Positions 29,113 to 38,205 are shown, counted from the first letter of the stretch. The stretch: 64,000 nt of DNA from Aestuariibaculum marinum (GCF_014596975.1 NZ_JACVXD010000007.1:1-64000); one strand, 5' to 3'. Numbers and translations: made by a program. Notes: generated from the sequence alone by a model not told the origin.

Positions 29113-29703
29113 ATGCTAGAGAATTTTTGGTTTAATGTAGAATACGGTATAAACCATGTGCTTGACATTAAAGCTTACGACCACGTTTTATTTCTAATTG
29201 TGTTAACGGTTCCGTACTTGTTTAAAGACTGGAAACGCGTATTTTTATTAGTGTCTATGTTTACATTAGGGCATACCTTATCGTTGGTTTTAGCATCTTA
29301 TGGTATGGTAAGTGTAAATGCAGCTATTATTGAGTTTTTAATTCCTATAACCATTTTAATTGTAGCGTTGTTTAATGTGTTTACTTCAGGTAAAGGCGCG
29401 CAAAAAGAAAAGGTTGGTGTTTTGTTTTTATCTACGTTGTTTTTCGGGTTAATTCACGGACTCGGGTTTGCCAGAGAGTTTAAAATGCTGCTTGGAGACT
29501 CTGACAGTAAACTGGTATTACTATTAGAATTTGCTTTGGGTATTGAAATTGCACAGATTATTATTGTATTTATCGTATTGTTTTTAGGGTATTTGGTGCA
29601 AACCATCTTCCGTTTTTCAAAACGCGATTGGATTATGGTGATTTCTGCCATTGTTGTAGGCTTAGTCATTCCTATGATTTTAAACAGCGATTTCCTGGCT
29701 TAA
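29113..29703 (+). CDS. HupE/UreJ-like membrane protein
   Basis: 196 residues with six predicted membrane helices and the conserved histidine motifs of the HupE/UreJ family (KAYDHVLFLI near 20, TLGHTLSL near 57, and GLIHGLGFA near 115). Family members are linked to nickel or other metal transport, but no urease or hydrogenase gene is seen here, so the substrate is open. It starts 38 bases after threonine dehydrogenase. Confidence 0.8.
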   Translation: MLENFWFNVEYGINHVLDIKAYDHVLFLIVLTVPYLFKDWKRVFLLVSMFTLGHTLSLVLASYGMVSVNAAIIEFLIPITILIVALFNVFTSGKGAQKEKVGVLFLSTLFFGLIHGLGFAREFKMLLGDSDSKLVLLLEFALGIEIAQIIIVFIVLFLGYLVQTIFRFSKRDWIMVISAIVVGLVIPMILNSDFLA

Positions 29704-29810
29704 TTAAAAATTAAGCACTTAACATCTAAAATTATATAAACTTTCGTAAAAGTTTAACGAAGTAGGGTTGTAATTAAAATACGAACCAAGTATATTCGTT
29801 ATATTATTTC

Positions 29811-29899
29811 GCGTGAAGGATTGAGGTAGTTGTTGGAGCTCTTTATTTTTTTGAAATAAAAGCGACTGCCGAAAGCCTGGTTACCATGGGTAGCACGCC
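29811..29899 (+). ncRNA. Candidate structured RNA upstream of dCMP deaminase
   Basis: The bases fold by eye into a three-helix junction. P1 pairs GCGTG (29811-29815) with CACGC (29894-29898). P2 pairs GGTAGTTG (29825-29832) with CGACTGCC (29863-29870), 8 bp with two wobbles, and is extended by an A/T hairpin (29842-29860). P3 is a small CCTGG/CCA-T-GG hairpin (29876-29889). The joining segments AAGGATTGA and GAAAG look like conserved single strands. It lies 18 bases before the ATG at 29918. Start, end and strand are approximate. Confidence 0.45.
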
Positions 29900-29917
29900 A
29901 AAAACAAATTCAAGTTC

Positions 29918-30349
29918 ATGCCGAAGATTAAACAGCTTAAGTACGATAAAGCCTATCTAAGAATTGCTAAAGAATGGGGGAAATTATCTTATTGTAATCG
30001 TAGACAGGTTGGTGCGCTAATTGTAAAGGATAGAATGATAATTTCTGATGGATATAATGGAACACCGTCGGGATTTGAAAACTTTTGTGAAGACGATGAA
30101 GGCTACACAAAATGGTATGTTTTACATGCCGAGGCTAATGCGATTTTAAAAGTAGCGGCATCGACACAATCGAGTAAAGGAGCTACACTTTATATCACTA
30201 TGTCGCCGTGTAAAGAATGTAGTAAACTAATTCATCAGGCGGGAATTGTAAAGGTGGTTTATCAAGATGCTTATAAAGACGACTCTGGTCTTAAGTTTTT
30301 AGAAAAAGCCGGTATAGAACTTAAACAAATTGAAGAAATAGAAGCTTAA
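29918..30349 (+). CDS. dCMP deaminase family protein
   Basis: 143 residues of the deoxycytidylate deaminase (ComEB-like) family. The zinc site is complete: H70-A-E72 in LHAEANAI and P97-C98-x2-C101 in SPCKECSK. The enzyme turns dCMP into dUMP for dTTP synthesis. The CNRRQVGALIVKD and GYNGTPSGFENFC blocks match dCMP rather than tRNA deaminases. Its stop shares one base with the start of the downstream protease gene, so the two are translationally coupled. Confidence 0.92.
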   Translation: MPKIKQLKYDKAYLRIAKEWGKLSYCNRRQVGALIVKDRMIISDGYNGTPSGFENFCEDDEGYTKWYVLHAEANAILKVAASTQSSKGATLYITMSPCKECSKLIHQAGIVKVVYQDAYKDDSGLKFLEKAGIELKQIEEIEA

Positions 30350-31947
30350 TGTCAAACAATAAAAAATACTTGCCCTTAATTTTAGGTGTTGCAATTGCGG
30401 CAGGGATTTTTATTGGCGGAAAATTAAATTTCAGTGATTCGCCGGACAGACTGTTTTCTACCAACAGTAAGAAGGATAAGCTTAATCGGCTTATAGATTA
30501 TATAGACTACGACTATGTTGATGATATTAATACCGATAGTATTGTTGATGTTACCGTAAACGGAATTTTAGAGAATCTCGATCCGCATTCGGTGTATATT
30601 CCTAAGGAAGATATGCAGCGCGTTTCAGAAAATATGAAAGGCGATTTTATAGGTATCGGCGTTAGTTTTTATCCGTTTCGAGATAGTATTGCCGTTATCC
30701 GTGCTATTGAAGGAGGTCCAAGTGAGAAAGCTGGTATTAAAGGCGGTGATCGTATTTTAATGGCTGATGGCGATACACTTTTTGGGGCTAAGCTGAATAA
30801 TAGCGATATGGTCGATAAATTAAAAGGACCGGAAAACACCAAAGTGCGATTAAAAGTTTATAGAAAAGGCGAGTCTAAACTTTTAGACTTTACTGTAAAG
30901 CGCTCTACAATTCCTATTAAAAGTGTAGACGCGTCTTATATGCTTACTGAAAAGTTAGGGTATATAAAGATTAACCGATTTGCAGAATCTACATATAAAG
31001 AATTTAAAAAAGCCTTAGATAAATTACTGGATAAAGGTGCAACCGAAATCGCTTTAGATTTACGGGATAATCCGGGTGGTTTTCTTGGTATAGCTGAGCA
31101 AATTGTTGATGAGTTTTTAGAGGATGAAAAATTGATTCTATTCACCAAAAACAAACGTGGCCATATTGAAAAAAACTATGCAACAAGTAAAGGTGATTTT
31201 GAAGATGGAAAACTGTTTGTATTAATTAATGAGAATTCCGCATCGGCAAGTGAGATTGTAGCTGGAGCACTTCAGGACAACGATAAGGGAACTATTGTGG
31301 GGCGTCGTAGTTATGGTAAAGGTTTAGTGCAGCGTGAAATGGATTTAGGTGATGGGAGTGCGGTGCGTTTAACCGTATCCAGATATTACACTCCAACAGG
31401 ACGTTCTATTCAACGGTCTTACGATAAAGGAAATGACGATTATTATCACGATTATTTCGATCGTATTGAAAGTGGGGAGTTATTTGATTCTGATAAAATA
31501 AAGGTAGCCGATTCGTTGAAGTTTACTACTCCTAAAGGAAAAGTGGTTTACGGTGGGGGTGGAATCATTCCTGATGTGTTCGTGCCTATAGATACGAGTT
31601 TACAAAACGAAACGCTAATCTTTTTGCAGCGTAGTGGCTTTATAAGTAATTTTGTGTTTGTAGAGTTAGATAAAGATCGTGACGCTTACAGTAATATCCC
31701 TCGTGAAGATTTTATCAATAATTATACTGTGAGTGATGAAATGGTTTTTGATTTTCAGGATTATGTAAACCTTCGAACCAATACAAAAATTACCTTTGTG
31801 GCCTATCATGATGAGGTGAAGCAATATATTAAGGCAGCTTTAGCCGATCAGTTGTATGGCGACGGTGCTTTTGAGCAGATTATCAACCAAAATGACATTA
31901 TGATAGATGAGGTAATTGAATTGAGTGCGGCAACAGAGAAGTTGTAA
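30349..31947 (+). CDS. S41 C-terminal processing protease
   Basis: 532 residues: an N-terminal membrane anchor (about 8-25), a PDZ domain (about 97-185, with GDFIGIGVSF and IEGGPSEKAGIKGGD), and the S41 catalytic domain with S299 in NENSASASE and K324 in RSYGKGLVQ. The protease acts in the periplasm on C-terminal ends of target proteins. The first base of its ATG is the last base of the dCMP deaminase stop. It ends exactly where the convergent flavoprotein gene ends. Confidence 0.93.
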   Translation: MSNNKKYLPLILGVAIAAGIFIGGKLNFSDSPDRLFSTNSKKDKLNRLIDYIDYDYVDDINTDSIVDVTVNGILENLDPHSVYIPKEDMQRVSENMKGDFIGIGVSFYPFRDSIAVIRAIEGGPSEKAGIKGGDRILMADGDTLFGAKLNNSDMVDKLKGPENTKVRLKVYRKGESKLLDFTVKRSTIPIKSVDASYMLTEKLGYIKINRFAESTYKEFKKALDKLLDKGATEIALDLRDNPGGFLGIAEQIVDEFLEDEKLILFTKNKRGHIEKNYATSKGDFEDGKLFVLINENSASASEIVAGALQDNDKGTIVGRRSYGKGLVQREMDLGDGSAVRLTVSRYYTPTGRSIQRSYDKGNDDYYHDYFDRIESGELFDSDKIKVADSLKFTTPKGKVVYGGGGIIPDVFVPIDTSLQNETLIFLQRSGFISNFVFVELDKDRDAYSNIPREDFINNYTVSDEMVFDFQDYVNLRTNTKITFVAYHDEVKQYIKAALADQLYGDGAFEQIINQNDIMIDEVIELSAATEKL

Positions 31948-32559
31948 TTATTCTTCTATCTTATCGTGAACTTTAGCATGTTTTCCGTCATTCCAAAGCG
32001 TTAAAATATCGGTAGCTACATGGGAGCCACTTCCTGAAGAAATAGCAAATTGACTACGCCATCCGGCTAATGAACCAGCAACGTATAAGTTATCTTCAAT
32101 TAAATGGTCGGTATTTTTTAACCAGATTCTGTTTTTTTCAACAGCAGCTCTAGGGTGGGGCTCAACGTATTGCTCCAGACCTTTAATATGCATTAAATTT
32201 GTGTAGCCTACAGCGACAACAACTATTTTAGATTGATAAGTATTCTTGTTGGTTTTAATTTGAAAGCTGTTATCTAATTTTTCTAGTTCCAGTACCTTTT
32301 CGCCCTCAATTTGTTCTACGTGAGGATATAAATCGGCGAGTTGTTGTTTGCCATTTTCTAGAATGGATGCGCCGGTTGTACCTGGCGGTAATCCTAAAAC
32401 GTTATTAAACAAAGCGGTTTGTAAGTGAGACGTTTTTTGGTGGGTAATAATGCCAATGCGTTTATCTTTTGCGTAAGCTTTGTTTTTAGCAGATCCTAAA
32501 ATTAAAGCACAAGATAATCCTGCGGCACCACCTCCAATAATTAAAGCGTCAAATGTCAT
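31948..32559 (-). CDS. Half-size FAD-dependent oxidoreductase (thioredoxin reductase-like)
   Basis: 203 residues, about two thirds of a thioredoxin reductase. The FAD-binding GGGAAGLSCAL (8-18) and the second FAD motif (LYVAGSLAGW... SGSGSHVA) are present. The NAD(P)H-binding domain and the redox CxxC pair are absent, and the usual Asp of the GD motif is Ser. Similar short proteins occur in other bacteria, so it is probably a real family and not a fragment. The substrate is unknown. One base separates it from the 67-residue membrane protein upstream. Confidence 0.78.
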   Translation of the reverse strand: MTFDALIIGGGAAGLSCALILGSAKNKAYAKDKRIGIITHQKTSHLQTALFNNVLGLPPGTTGASILENGKQQLADLYPHVEQIEGEKVLELEKLDNSFQIKTNKNTYQSKIVVVAVGYTNLMHIKGLEQYVEPHPRAAVEKNRIWLKNTDHLIEDNLYVAGSLAGWRSQFAISSGSGSHVATDILTLWNDGKHAKVHDKIEE

Positions 32560-32560
32560 A

Positions 32561-32764
32561 CTAACGGCGTTCTTTTACTTTTTGTTCAATTTGTTTAGAA
32601 ACAAATAGAATTAGCATGATAAGAATGGCGCAAAGCGAAGCTAAAATAGTAATAAGAGCAATAGAGCTTTCGCCTTCCAGCGGTGCACTAAAATTTATTT
32701 TTGTCGTATTAAAAGCGATAAGCGCTAAGGCTAATACACTTATTATGATGGTTGCTATTTTCAT
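32561..32764 (-). CDS. Small two-TM membrane protein
   Basis: 67 residues with two hydrophobic helices (about 3-18 and 33-57) and a basic tail (KQIEQKVKERR). I cannot assign a family beyond a LapA-like shape. It is packed between marC (12 bases) and the flavoprotein (1 base), so all three probably form an operon. Confidence 0.65.
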   Translation of the reverse strand: MKIATIIISVLALALIAFNTTKINFSAPLEGESSIALITILASLCAILIMLILFVSKQIEQKVKERR

Positions 32765-32776
32765 TTTTAAAATGTT

Positions 32777-33364
32777 TTAGTTTAAAGCAAACAGGGCTTT
32801 AATGTTGTGTGCAAATAGTTTTACCGCGATGGCAAGTAAAATAACTCCGAATACTTTACGGATGATGTTAATGCCATTTTGCCCAATAATACGCTCAATC
32901 TTTGTTGACGTTTTAAGCACTACAAAAATAATAATAACATTTAATAATACAGCAACAATGATATTTTCTATGCTAAACTCTGCTCGCAGCGATAGTAATG
33001 TTGTTAAACTTCCGGGACCGGCAATTAAAGGAAAAGCCAATGGAAATACAGTAGCAGACATGGCGTTGTGTTCTTCTTCTTTATAAAGGGTAATGCCTAG
33101 TATCATTTCTAATGCAATAAAGAAAAGAATAAATGCACCGGCTACAGCAAAAGAGTTAACGTCAATACCAACTAAATTTAAAATACTCTTTCCTAAAAAT
33201 AAAAACAGGATTAAAATCACGCCGGCAATAATTGATGCTTTACCACTTTGAATATGCCCTATTTTTTTTCTTAAATCAATAATAATGGGGATGTTTCCTA
33301 TAATATCAATTACTGCGAAAAGGACCATAAAGGCTGTGAATATTTCTTTAAAGCTGAATTGCAT
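32777..33364 (-). CDS. MarC family membrane protein
   Basis: 195 residues, six predicted membrane helices, with the MarC signatures (VIDIIGNIPIIIDL near 20-33 and FPLAFPLIAGPGSLTTL near 106-122). Despite the historic link to multiple antibiotic resistance, no firm function is known for this family. First gene of a likely three-gene unit with the small membrane protein and the flavoprotein; it diverges from the DUF3109 gene. Confidence 0.9.
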   Translation of the reverse strand: MQFSFKEIFTAFMVLFAVIDIIGNIPIIIDLRKKIGHIQSGKASIIAGVILILFLFLGKSILNLVGIDVNSFAVAGAFILFFIALEMILGITLYKEEEHNAMSATVFPLAFPLIAGPGSLTTLLSLRAEFSIENIIVAVLLNVIIIFVVLKTSTKIERIIGQNGINIIRKVFGVILLAIAVKLFAHNIKALFALN

Positions 33365-33473
33365 AACCTCACGTTTTTAATTTAGTAACAAATGTATAGC
33401 AATATGATAAATAACAATAGTGTTTTAAAAATAAAGTTTCGTTATTTTTGCAGCCGAAAATTGTAGTAAAGGT

Positions 33474-34040
33474 ATGTTTCAATTAGGGAAAACAATTGTT
33501 TCTGAAGATATTATAGAAAAGGAATTTGCATGTAATCTTTCGGCGTGCAAGGGGGCCTGCTGTGTTGATGGTGATGCTGGGGCGCCGCTTGATAAGGAAG
33601 AAGCGCAAATTTTAAAGGATATTTACCCAAAGGTGAAGCCTTACCTACGCCAGGAAGGTATTGATGTAATTGAATCGCAAGGAACCTCTGTAACATCTGA
33701 AGAGGATGGTGAATTAGAAACACCATTAATTAACGGAGCCGATTGTGCTTATGTTATTTATGATGAAAAGGATGTAGCGCTTTGTGGTATTGAAGCAGCA
33801 TACCGAAATGGAGACGTAAATTGGAAAAAACCAGTGTCTTGCGAATTGTATCCCATTCGTGTTCAGGATTACAGCGAATTCTCGGCAGTCAATTACCATA
33901 AATGGCAAATTTGTGACGATGCCTGTTCCCTTGGAAAGGAATTACAGGTTCCAGTTTATAAATTTGTCAAGGATGCTTTAATTAGAAAATTTGGCGAAGA
34001 CTGGTATATGGAGTTAGAGAAAATTGCGGACTCGAAATAA
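33474..34040 (+). CDS. DUF3109 cysteine-cluster protein
   Basis: 188 residues with a dense N-terminal cysteine set (CNLSACKGACCVDGD, C20, C25, C29, C30) and further cysteines at GADCAYV, VALCGIE, PVSCELYP and CDDACSLG. This is the DUF3109 family, related in pattern to YkgJ-type zinc or Fe-S proteins. The function is unknown. No signal peptide. It stands alone, followed by 450 bases without genes. Confidence 0.88.
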   Translation: MFQLGKTIVSEDIIEKEFACNLSACKGACCVDGDAGAPLDKEEAQILKDIYPKVKPYLRQEGIDVIESQGTSVTSEEDGELETPLINGADCAYVIYDEKDVALCGIEAAYRNGDVNWKKPVSCELYPIRVQDYSEFSAVNYHKWQICDDACSLGKELQVPVYKFVKDALIRKFGEDWYMELEKIADSK

Positions 34041-34492
34041 CCTCTCAACCCTTTAAAAACAAGGTATGTCTTTCAAAAAAACTTATTTTTTGTGTAAACT
34101 TTTTGAAAATTTAAAAAATGTAAAGTACTTAAAATCAGTATTTTAATCAATTTTATTTGTAAACTTCTTAGAATCAATAAGTTTTGAAATTGTTAAAAAC
34201 TTTTACTCAATGTTTATAACTTAGCCTTTCTTTTTTAACATCTATTTCTAATCTTTGTTACTCCCAAATCATAATAAATTTCAATTTTTTTAAAGCTTGT
34301 TAATAAACTTGTTGAAAATGTGTTTTGCATTGATTCAAAACATGTTAAACAAATTATAAACTTTGTTAGAGTAGTTTTTTGACGTGAAAAATACGTGAAG
34401 TTTTTGTTGCTCCCAGTTAATTAATAGCACGAAGTGGTCTTATATAATGTAAGAAATACACTCAAGTAACGATTATAACCAATACCCACAAT
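34041..34492. other. 452-bp gene-free region upstream of nrdB
   Basis: AT-rich, no ORF or terminator of note. It must contain the nrdBA promoter. I found no NrdR-type box; TTGTTA/TTGTTG elements near 34300 are spaced by 12 bases and look incidental. Confidence 0.5.
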
Positions 34493-35767
34493 ATGGAATT
34501 AACGCACATTATTAAACGAGACTACGAAACCACACCTTTTGTGTTGGATAAAATTACCTGTGCCATTGAAAAAGCAATGCTTTCTGTTAATCATGGTACA
34601 AGAGAAGATGCTGAAGATATTTCAGGAAAAGTATTCGAAGCCCTTTTGGCTAGAAAGGCTGTAGATTCAAGATATGTTCCTACTGTAGAGCAGGTACAAG
34701 ATATTGTTGAAGACAAGTTAATGGGTAGTGCATTTCATAATGCGGCCAAAGCCTATATTCTTTATCGCGATGAGCAAGCTAGAAAGCGTCAAACTAACAT
34801 TTTTGAGAAACGTATAAATTTAAAGCCTTACGAGTATCCGGATTTATACGAGTATGTTAACGCTATTAGACATTCTTACTGGATTCATAGTGAGTTTAAT
34901 TTCACTAGTGATGTACAGGACTTTAAAACAGGGTTAACACCAACCGAAAAATCGGCAATAAAAAATACCATGTTGGCAATTTCTCAAATAGAAGTTGCAG
35001 TAAAAACGTTTTGGGGAGACATTTATCAAAAAATGCCTAAGCCGGAAATAGGATCTGTAGGTGCTACGTTTGCCGAGAGTGAAGTGCGTCATCATGATGC
35101 GTATTCACATTTGTTGGAAATTTTAGGGTTGAACGCTGAATTTAAGACCTTAAAAAAGAAACCGGTAATCATGCGTCGCGTGCATTACTTAGAGACGGCT
35201 CTTAAAAACTCAAAAAGCGAAAATATTCAGGAATATGCCGAGTCGGTGTTATTGTTCTCTTTGTTTATCGAACATGTGTCGCTATTCTCTCAGTTTTTAA
35301 TTATAATGGCTTTTAATAAGCATAAAAATATGCTGAAAGGGATATCGAATGTGGTTGAGGCAACATCAAAAGAAGAGCAAATACATGGTGATTTTGGTAT
35401 TGATGTTATTAATATCATTAAAAAGGAAAACCCGAAATGGTTTGGCGAGGAGTATAATGAGAAAATTCAAAATATTTGTAGAGAAGCCTTTAAGGCCGAA
35501 AGTGATATTGTGGACTGGATTTTTGAAGATGGTGAGTTAGATTTCCTTCCTAAAAATGTAGTAAACGAATTTATTAAAAACAGATTTAATAGTTCGTTAG
35601 AAAGTATTGGTATTGGAAAAGTGTTTGATGTAGATGAAAAATTATTAGCACAAACCGAGTGGTTTGATGATGAAATAATTGGAACTAAACATGGCGATTT
35701 CTTTGTGAAACGATCTATCAATTATAGTAAGAGAACAAAAAGTATAACTAGTGATGACCTATTTTAA
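34493..35767 (+). CDS. nrdB: Class I ribonucleotide reductase beta subunit with N-terminal ATP-cone
   Basis: 424 residues. The first 95 or so form an ATP-cone (KRDYETTPFVLDKITCAIEKA at the start, ending AAKAYILYRDEQ), the allosteric domain normally found on NrdA. The metal-binding helices follow, with probable ligands E167, E197-x2-H200, E260 and E295-x2-H298; Y204 sits where the radical tyrosine of class Ia lies. Flavobacterial enzymes of this build (Leeuwenhoekiella blandensis, Flavobacterium johnsoniae) are class Id, with a dimanganese cofactor and, in the former, dATP inhibition through the beta-subunit cone. It lies 3 bases upstream of nrdA. Confidence 0.95.
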   Translation: MELTHIIKRDYETTPFVLDKITCAIEKAMLSVNHGTREDAEDISGKVFEALLARKAVDSRYVPTVEQVQDIVEDKLMGSAFHNAAKAYILYRDEQARKRQTNIFEKRINLKPYEYPDLYEYVNAIRHSYWIHSEFNFTSDVQDFKTGLTPTEKSAIKNTMLAISQIEVAVKTFWGDIYQKMPKPEIGSVGATFAESEVRHHDAYSHLLEILGLNAEFKTLKKKPVIMRRVHYLETALKNSKSENIQEYAESVLLFSLFIEHVSLFSQFLIIMAFNKHKNMLKGISNVVEATSKEEQIHGDFGIDVINIIKKENPKWFGEEYNEKIQNICREAFKAESDIVDWIFEDGELDFLPKNVVNEFIKNRFNSSLESIGIGKVFDVDEKLLAQTEWFDDEIIGTKHGDFFVKRSINYSKRTKSITSDDLF

Positions 35768-35770
35768 ATT

Positions 35771-37567
35771 ATGAAATTAAACACGCACCTCCAAGACGAA
35801 CAAACAGAACAACAATCCAGCAAAGAACAATTATTAAACGCTAGGAAAGCTTATATAAAAAATACAAATCAGGCTGATTCAGATAGTGAACCAGAGTTTA
35901 AATGGCTTACTGAAAATAGTCGTAAATTTTTAGAATCAGGGTATTTAACCGATGGTGTAACTCCTGAAGGAAGAATTAGAGAAATCGCAGAACGCGCAGA
36001 ACAAATTCTTAAAATAGATGGTTATGCAGACAAGTTTTATAAATATATGTCTGAAGGGTTTTTCTCGTTAGCATCACCGGTGTGGTCTAATTTTGGTAAA
36101 AAACGTGGTTTACCAATTAGTTGTTTTGGATCTAACATAGCAGACGATATGGGGAATATTCTTTATACGCAGTCTGAAGTTGGAATGATGTCTAAATTAG
36201 GTGGAGGTACTTCTGGGTATTTCGGTAATTTAAGACACCGTGGCGCGCCGGTAAAAAATAACGGGTATTCATCGGGTGCTGTACACATTATGCAGTTGTT
36301 CGAAAAAATGGTTGACGTTGTTAGTCAGGGCTCGGTAAGAAGAGGTCGTTTTTCGCCATATTTACCAGTAGAACATCCAGATATTAATGAGTTCTTAGAA
36401 ATAGGTACCGAAGGAAATGCTATTCAAGAATTAACTCATGGGGTAACTGTAACCGATAAATGGATGCAGGAAATGATTGATGGAGATGTTGAGAAACGTA
36501 CCATTTGGGCTAAAATTATTCAAAGAAGAGGGGAAATAGGTTATCCTTATATTTTCTTTAAAGACCATGCCAACAATAGTGCTGCCGATGTTTATAGAGA
36601 CAAAAAATTACCTATTGTCGCTAGTAACTTGTGTACAGAAATCATGTTACCATCTAACGATCAATGGTCTTTTGTTTGTGTATTATCATCTGTAAACTTA
36701 TTGCATTACGATAAGTGGAAAGATACCGATGCCGTTGAAACCATGGTATATTTCTTAGACGCGGTAATCACCGAGTTTATTGAAAAACTAGAAGAGTTTA
36801 GAGATTCTGCTGATTTAGATGACAGACAAACCTTCTTATTTATGGAGCGTGCTTATAACTTTGCAAAATCTAATCGTTCTCTAGGTTTAGGGGTTTTAGG
36901 TTGGCATTCTTTATTACAGTCTAAAATGTTATCGTTTGACAGTACAGAAGCCTTTAATTTAAATAGTGAAATCTTTAAATTAATTCAGGAGAAGTCTTAT
37001 AAAGCTTCTGAAGAATTGGCAAAATTATACGGAGAGCCTGAAGTATTAAAAGGTTACGGAAGACGTAATGCAACTTTAAATGCCATTGCACCAACAACAT
37101 CTTCGGCTTTTATTTTAGGTCAGGTATCTCAGGGTATTGAGCCTATTTGGTCTAATATTTATGTTAAGGATATTGCCAAGATTAAAACGACAATTAAAAA
37201 CCCTTACTTAGAAGCGCTTCTTGAAGAAAAAGGACAAAATACAGCTGAGGTTTGGCGTAGTATTCGTGATTATGATGGGTCTGTACAACATTTAGACTTT
37301 TTAACAGAGCATGAGCGTGATGTATTTAAAACCTATTCTGAAATTGATCAGTTAACTATTGTGTACCAAGCGGCCAATAGACAAAATCATATAGATCAAG
37401 GGCAATCGGTTAATATTATTGTGCATCCAGATATGCCGGTAAAAGATATCAATAAGATATATGTTACAGCATGGAAGTTAGGGCTTAAGTCATTATACTA
37501 TCAACATAGTATGAATGCAGCACAGAAATTTAAACAAAAGAAAGAATGTGCAAGCTGTGAGGCTTAG
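35771..37567 (+). CDS. nrdA: Ribonucleotide reductase alpha subunit lacking an ATP-cone
   Basis: 598 residues, much shorter than E. coli NrdA, because the N-terminal ATP-cone is absent. The active site is complete: C118 in LPISCFGS, N286-L-C288-T-E290 with the thiyl cysteine, and C303 in FVCVLSS. The radical-transfer tyrosine pair (LYYQHSMN) and the C-terminal redox pair C593-x2-C596 are in place. The non-conserved first 40 residues are polar. It works with the ATP-cone beta subunit directly upstream and is followed by a strong terminator. Confidence 0.95.
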   Translation: MKLNTHLQDEQTEQQSSKEQLLNARKAYIKNTNQADSDSEPEFKWLTENSRKFLESGYLTDGVTPEGRIREIAERAEQILKIDGYADKFYKYMSEGFFSLASPVWSNFGKKRGLPISCFGSNIADDMGNILYTQSEVGMMSKLGGGTSGYFGNLRHRGAPVKNNGYSSGAVHIMQLFEKMVDVVSQGSVRRGRFSPYLPVEHPDINEFLEIGTEGNAIQELTHGVTVTDKWMQEMIDGDVEKRTIWAKIIQRRGEIGYPYIFFKDHANNSAADVYRDKKLPIVASNLCTEIMLPSNDQWSFVCVLSSVNLLHYDKWKDTDAVETMVYFLDAVITEFIEKLEEFRDSADLDDRQTFLFMERAYNFAKSNRSLGLGVLGWHSLLQSKMLSFDSTEAFNLNSEIFKLIQEKSYKASEELAKLYGEPEVLKGYGRRNATLNAIAPTTSSAFILGQVSQGIEPIWSNIYVKDIAKIKTTIKNPYLEALLEEKGQNTAEVWRSIRDYDGSVQHLDFLTEHERDVFKTYSEIDQLTIVYQAANRQNHIDQGQSVNIIVHPDMPVKDINKIYVTAWKLGLKSLYYQHSMNAAQKFKQKKECASCEA

Positions 37568-37632
37568 TATATATAAAAGCTGAGTTATTCAATTGTCTCT
37601 GAATAATTTTTTAATTAAGTGTTATATTACCA

Positions 37633-37666
37633 AAAAAGGCACCTCGAGAGAGGTGCCTTTTTTTTT
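37633..37666 (+). terminator. Terminator of nrdBA
   Basis: AAAAGGCACCTC pairs with GAGGTGCCTTTT around a 4-base loop, followed by a long T run. Confidence 0.88.
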
Positions 37667-37686
37667 ATTGATTCAAAAGCTTGTAC

Positions 37687-37968
37687 TTATTTGTACTGGC
37701 ATAAGTAAGCGGTTTGTGTGTTAACCTTTACTAAAAAGCTTTCGTTAGCATCGATTTCGTAAGCTTCTCCTGCTTTGTAGGTTACCCATTCGCTTACGTT
37801 AGGAAGCTTTACGGTCATTTCTCCTTCAACCACGGTCATAGTTTCATGAAGAGAGGTCGAGAACTCATATTCACCAGGTTCCATAACGCCTAAGGTTGAT
37901 TTTCCTGTAGCAGAAGTGTAGCCTAAAGATTTTACATTATTGTCAAAATAACTGTTTTGTGATATCAT
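37687..37968 (-). CDS. ppnP: Pyrimidine/purine nucleoside phosphorylase
   Basis: 93 residues of the small cupin-fold YaiE/PpnP family (formerly DUF1255), recognised by the KSLGYTSATGKSTLGVM and EGEMTVKLP blocks. It splits several nucleosides with phosphate. Full length. It faces nrdBA convergently, so nucleotide salvage sits beside dNTP synthesis, though the two are separate units. Confidence 0.9.
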   Translation of the reverse strand: MISQNSYFDNNVKSLGYTSATGKSTLGVMEPGEYEFSTSLHETMTVVEGEMTVKLPNVSEWVTYKAGEAYEIDANESFLVKVNTQTAYLCQYK

Positions 37969-38043
37969 AATTGGTTTGTTTTTTGCAAATGTATATAAAT
38001 TAGATAGGAATTACCGTGTATTCGTTTCAAGGATTTTGTGAAA

Positions 38044-38119
38044 TAACAAAGCACCCACTACAGGTGCCTTGCATCTAACTCAACGATTCAAATGTTATGA
38101 AAAAAGGATTAATCCTTTT
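38044..38119 (-). other. Two hairpins upstream of ppnP
   Basis: AAAAGGATTAATCCTTTT (38102-38119) is a perfect palindrome followed on the minus strand by Ts. GCACC/GGTGC (38051-38067) forms a second, smaller hairpin with a TTTGTTATTT tail on the minus strand. They could be secondary terminators behind the pit gene, or the leader of ppnP. Confidence 0.35.
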
Positions 38120-38205
38120 CTATACAGCTAAAGTAGAACTACAGTGTTAAGTAAATGGAGTTTTAGTATTATGTTAGTTTTATGAAATAGTTGTAATGCA
38201 CAAGT

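Noticed and set aside
34295..34325. TTGTTA/TTGTTG elements upstream of nrdB as another Pho-type repeat
   Set aside because: The spacing is 12 bases, only two imperfect copies are present, and there is no -7 box at the right distance.
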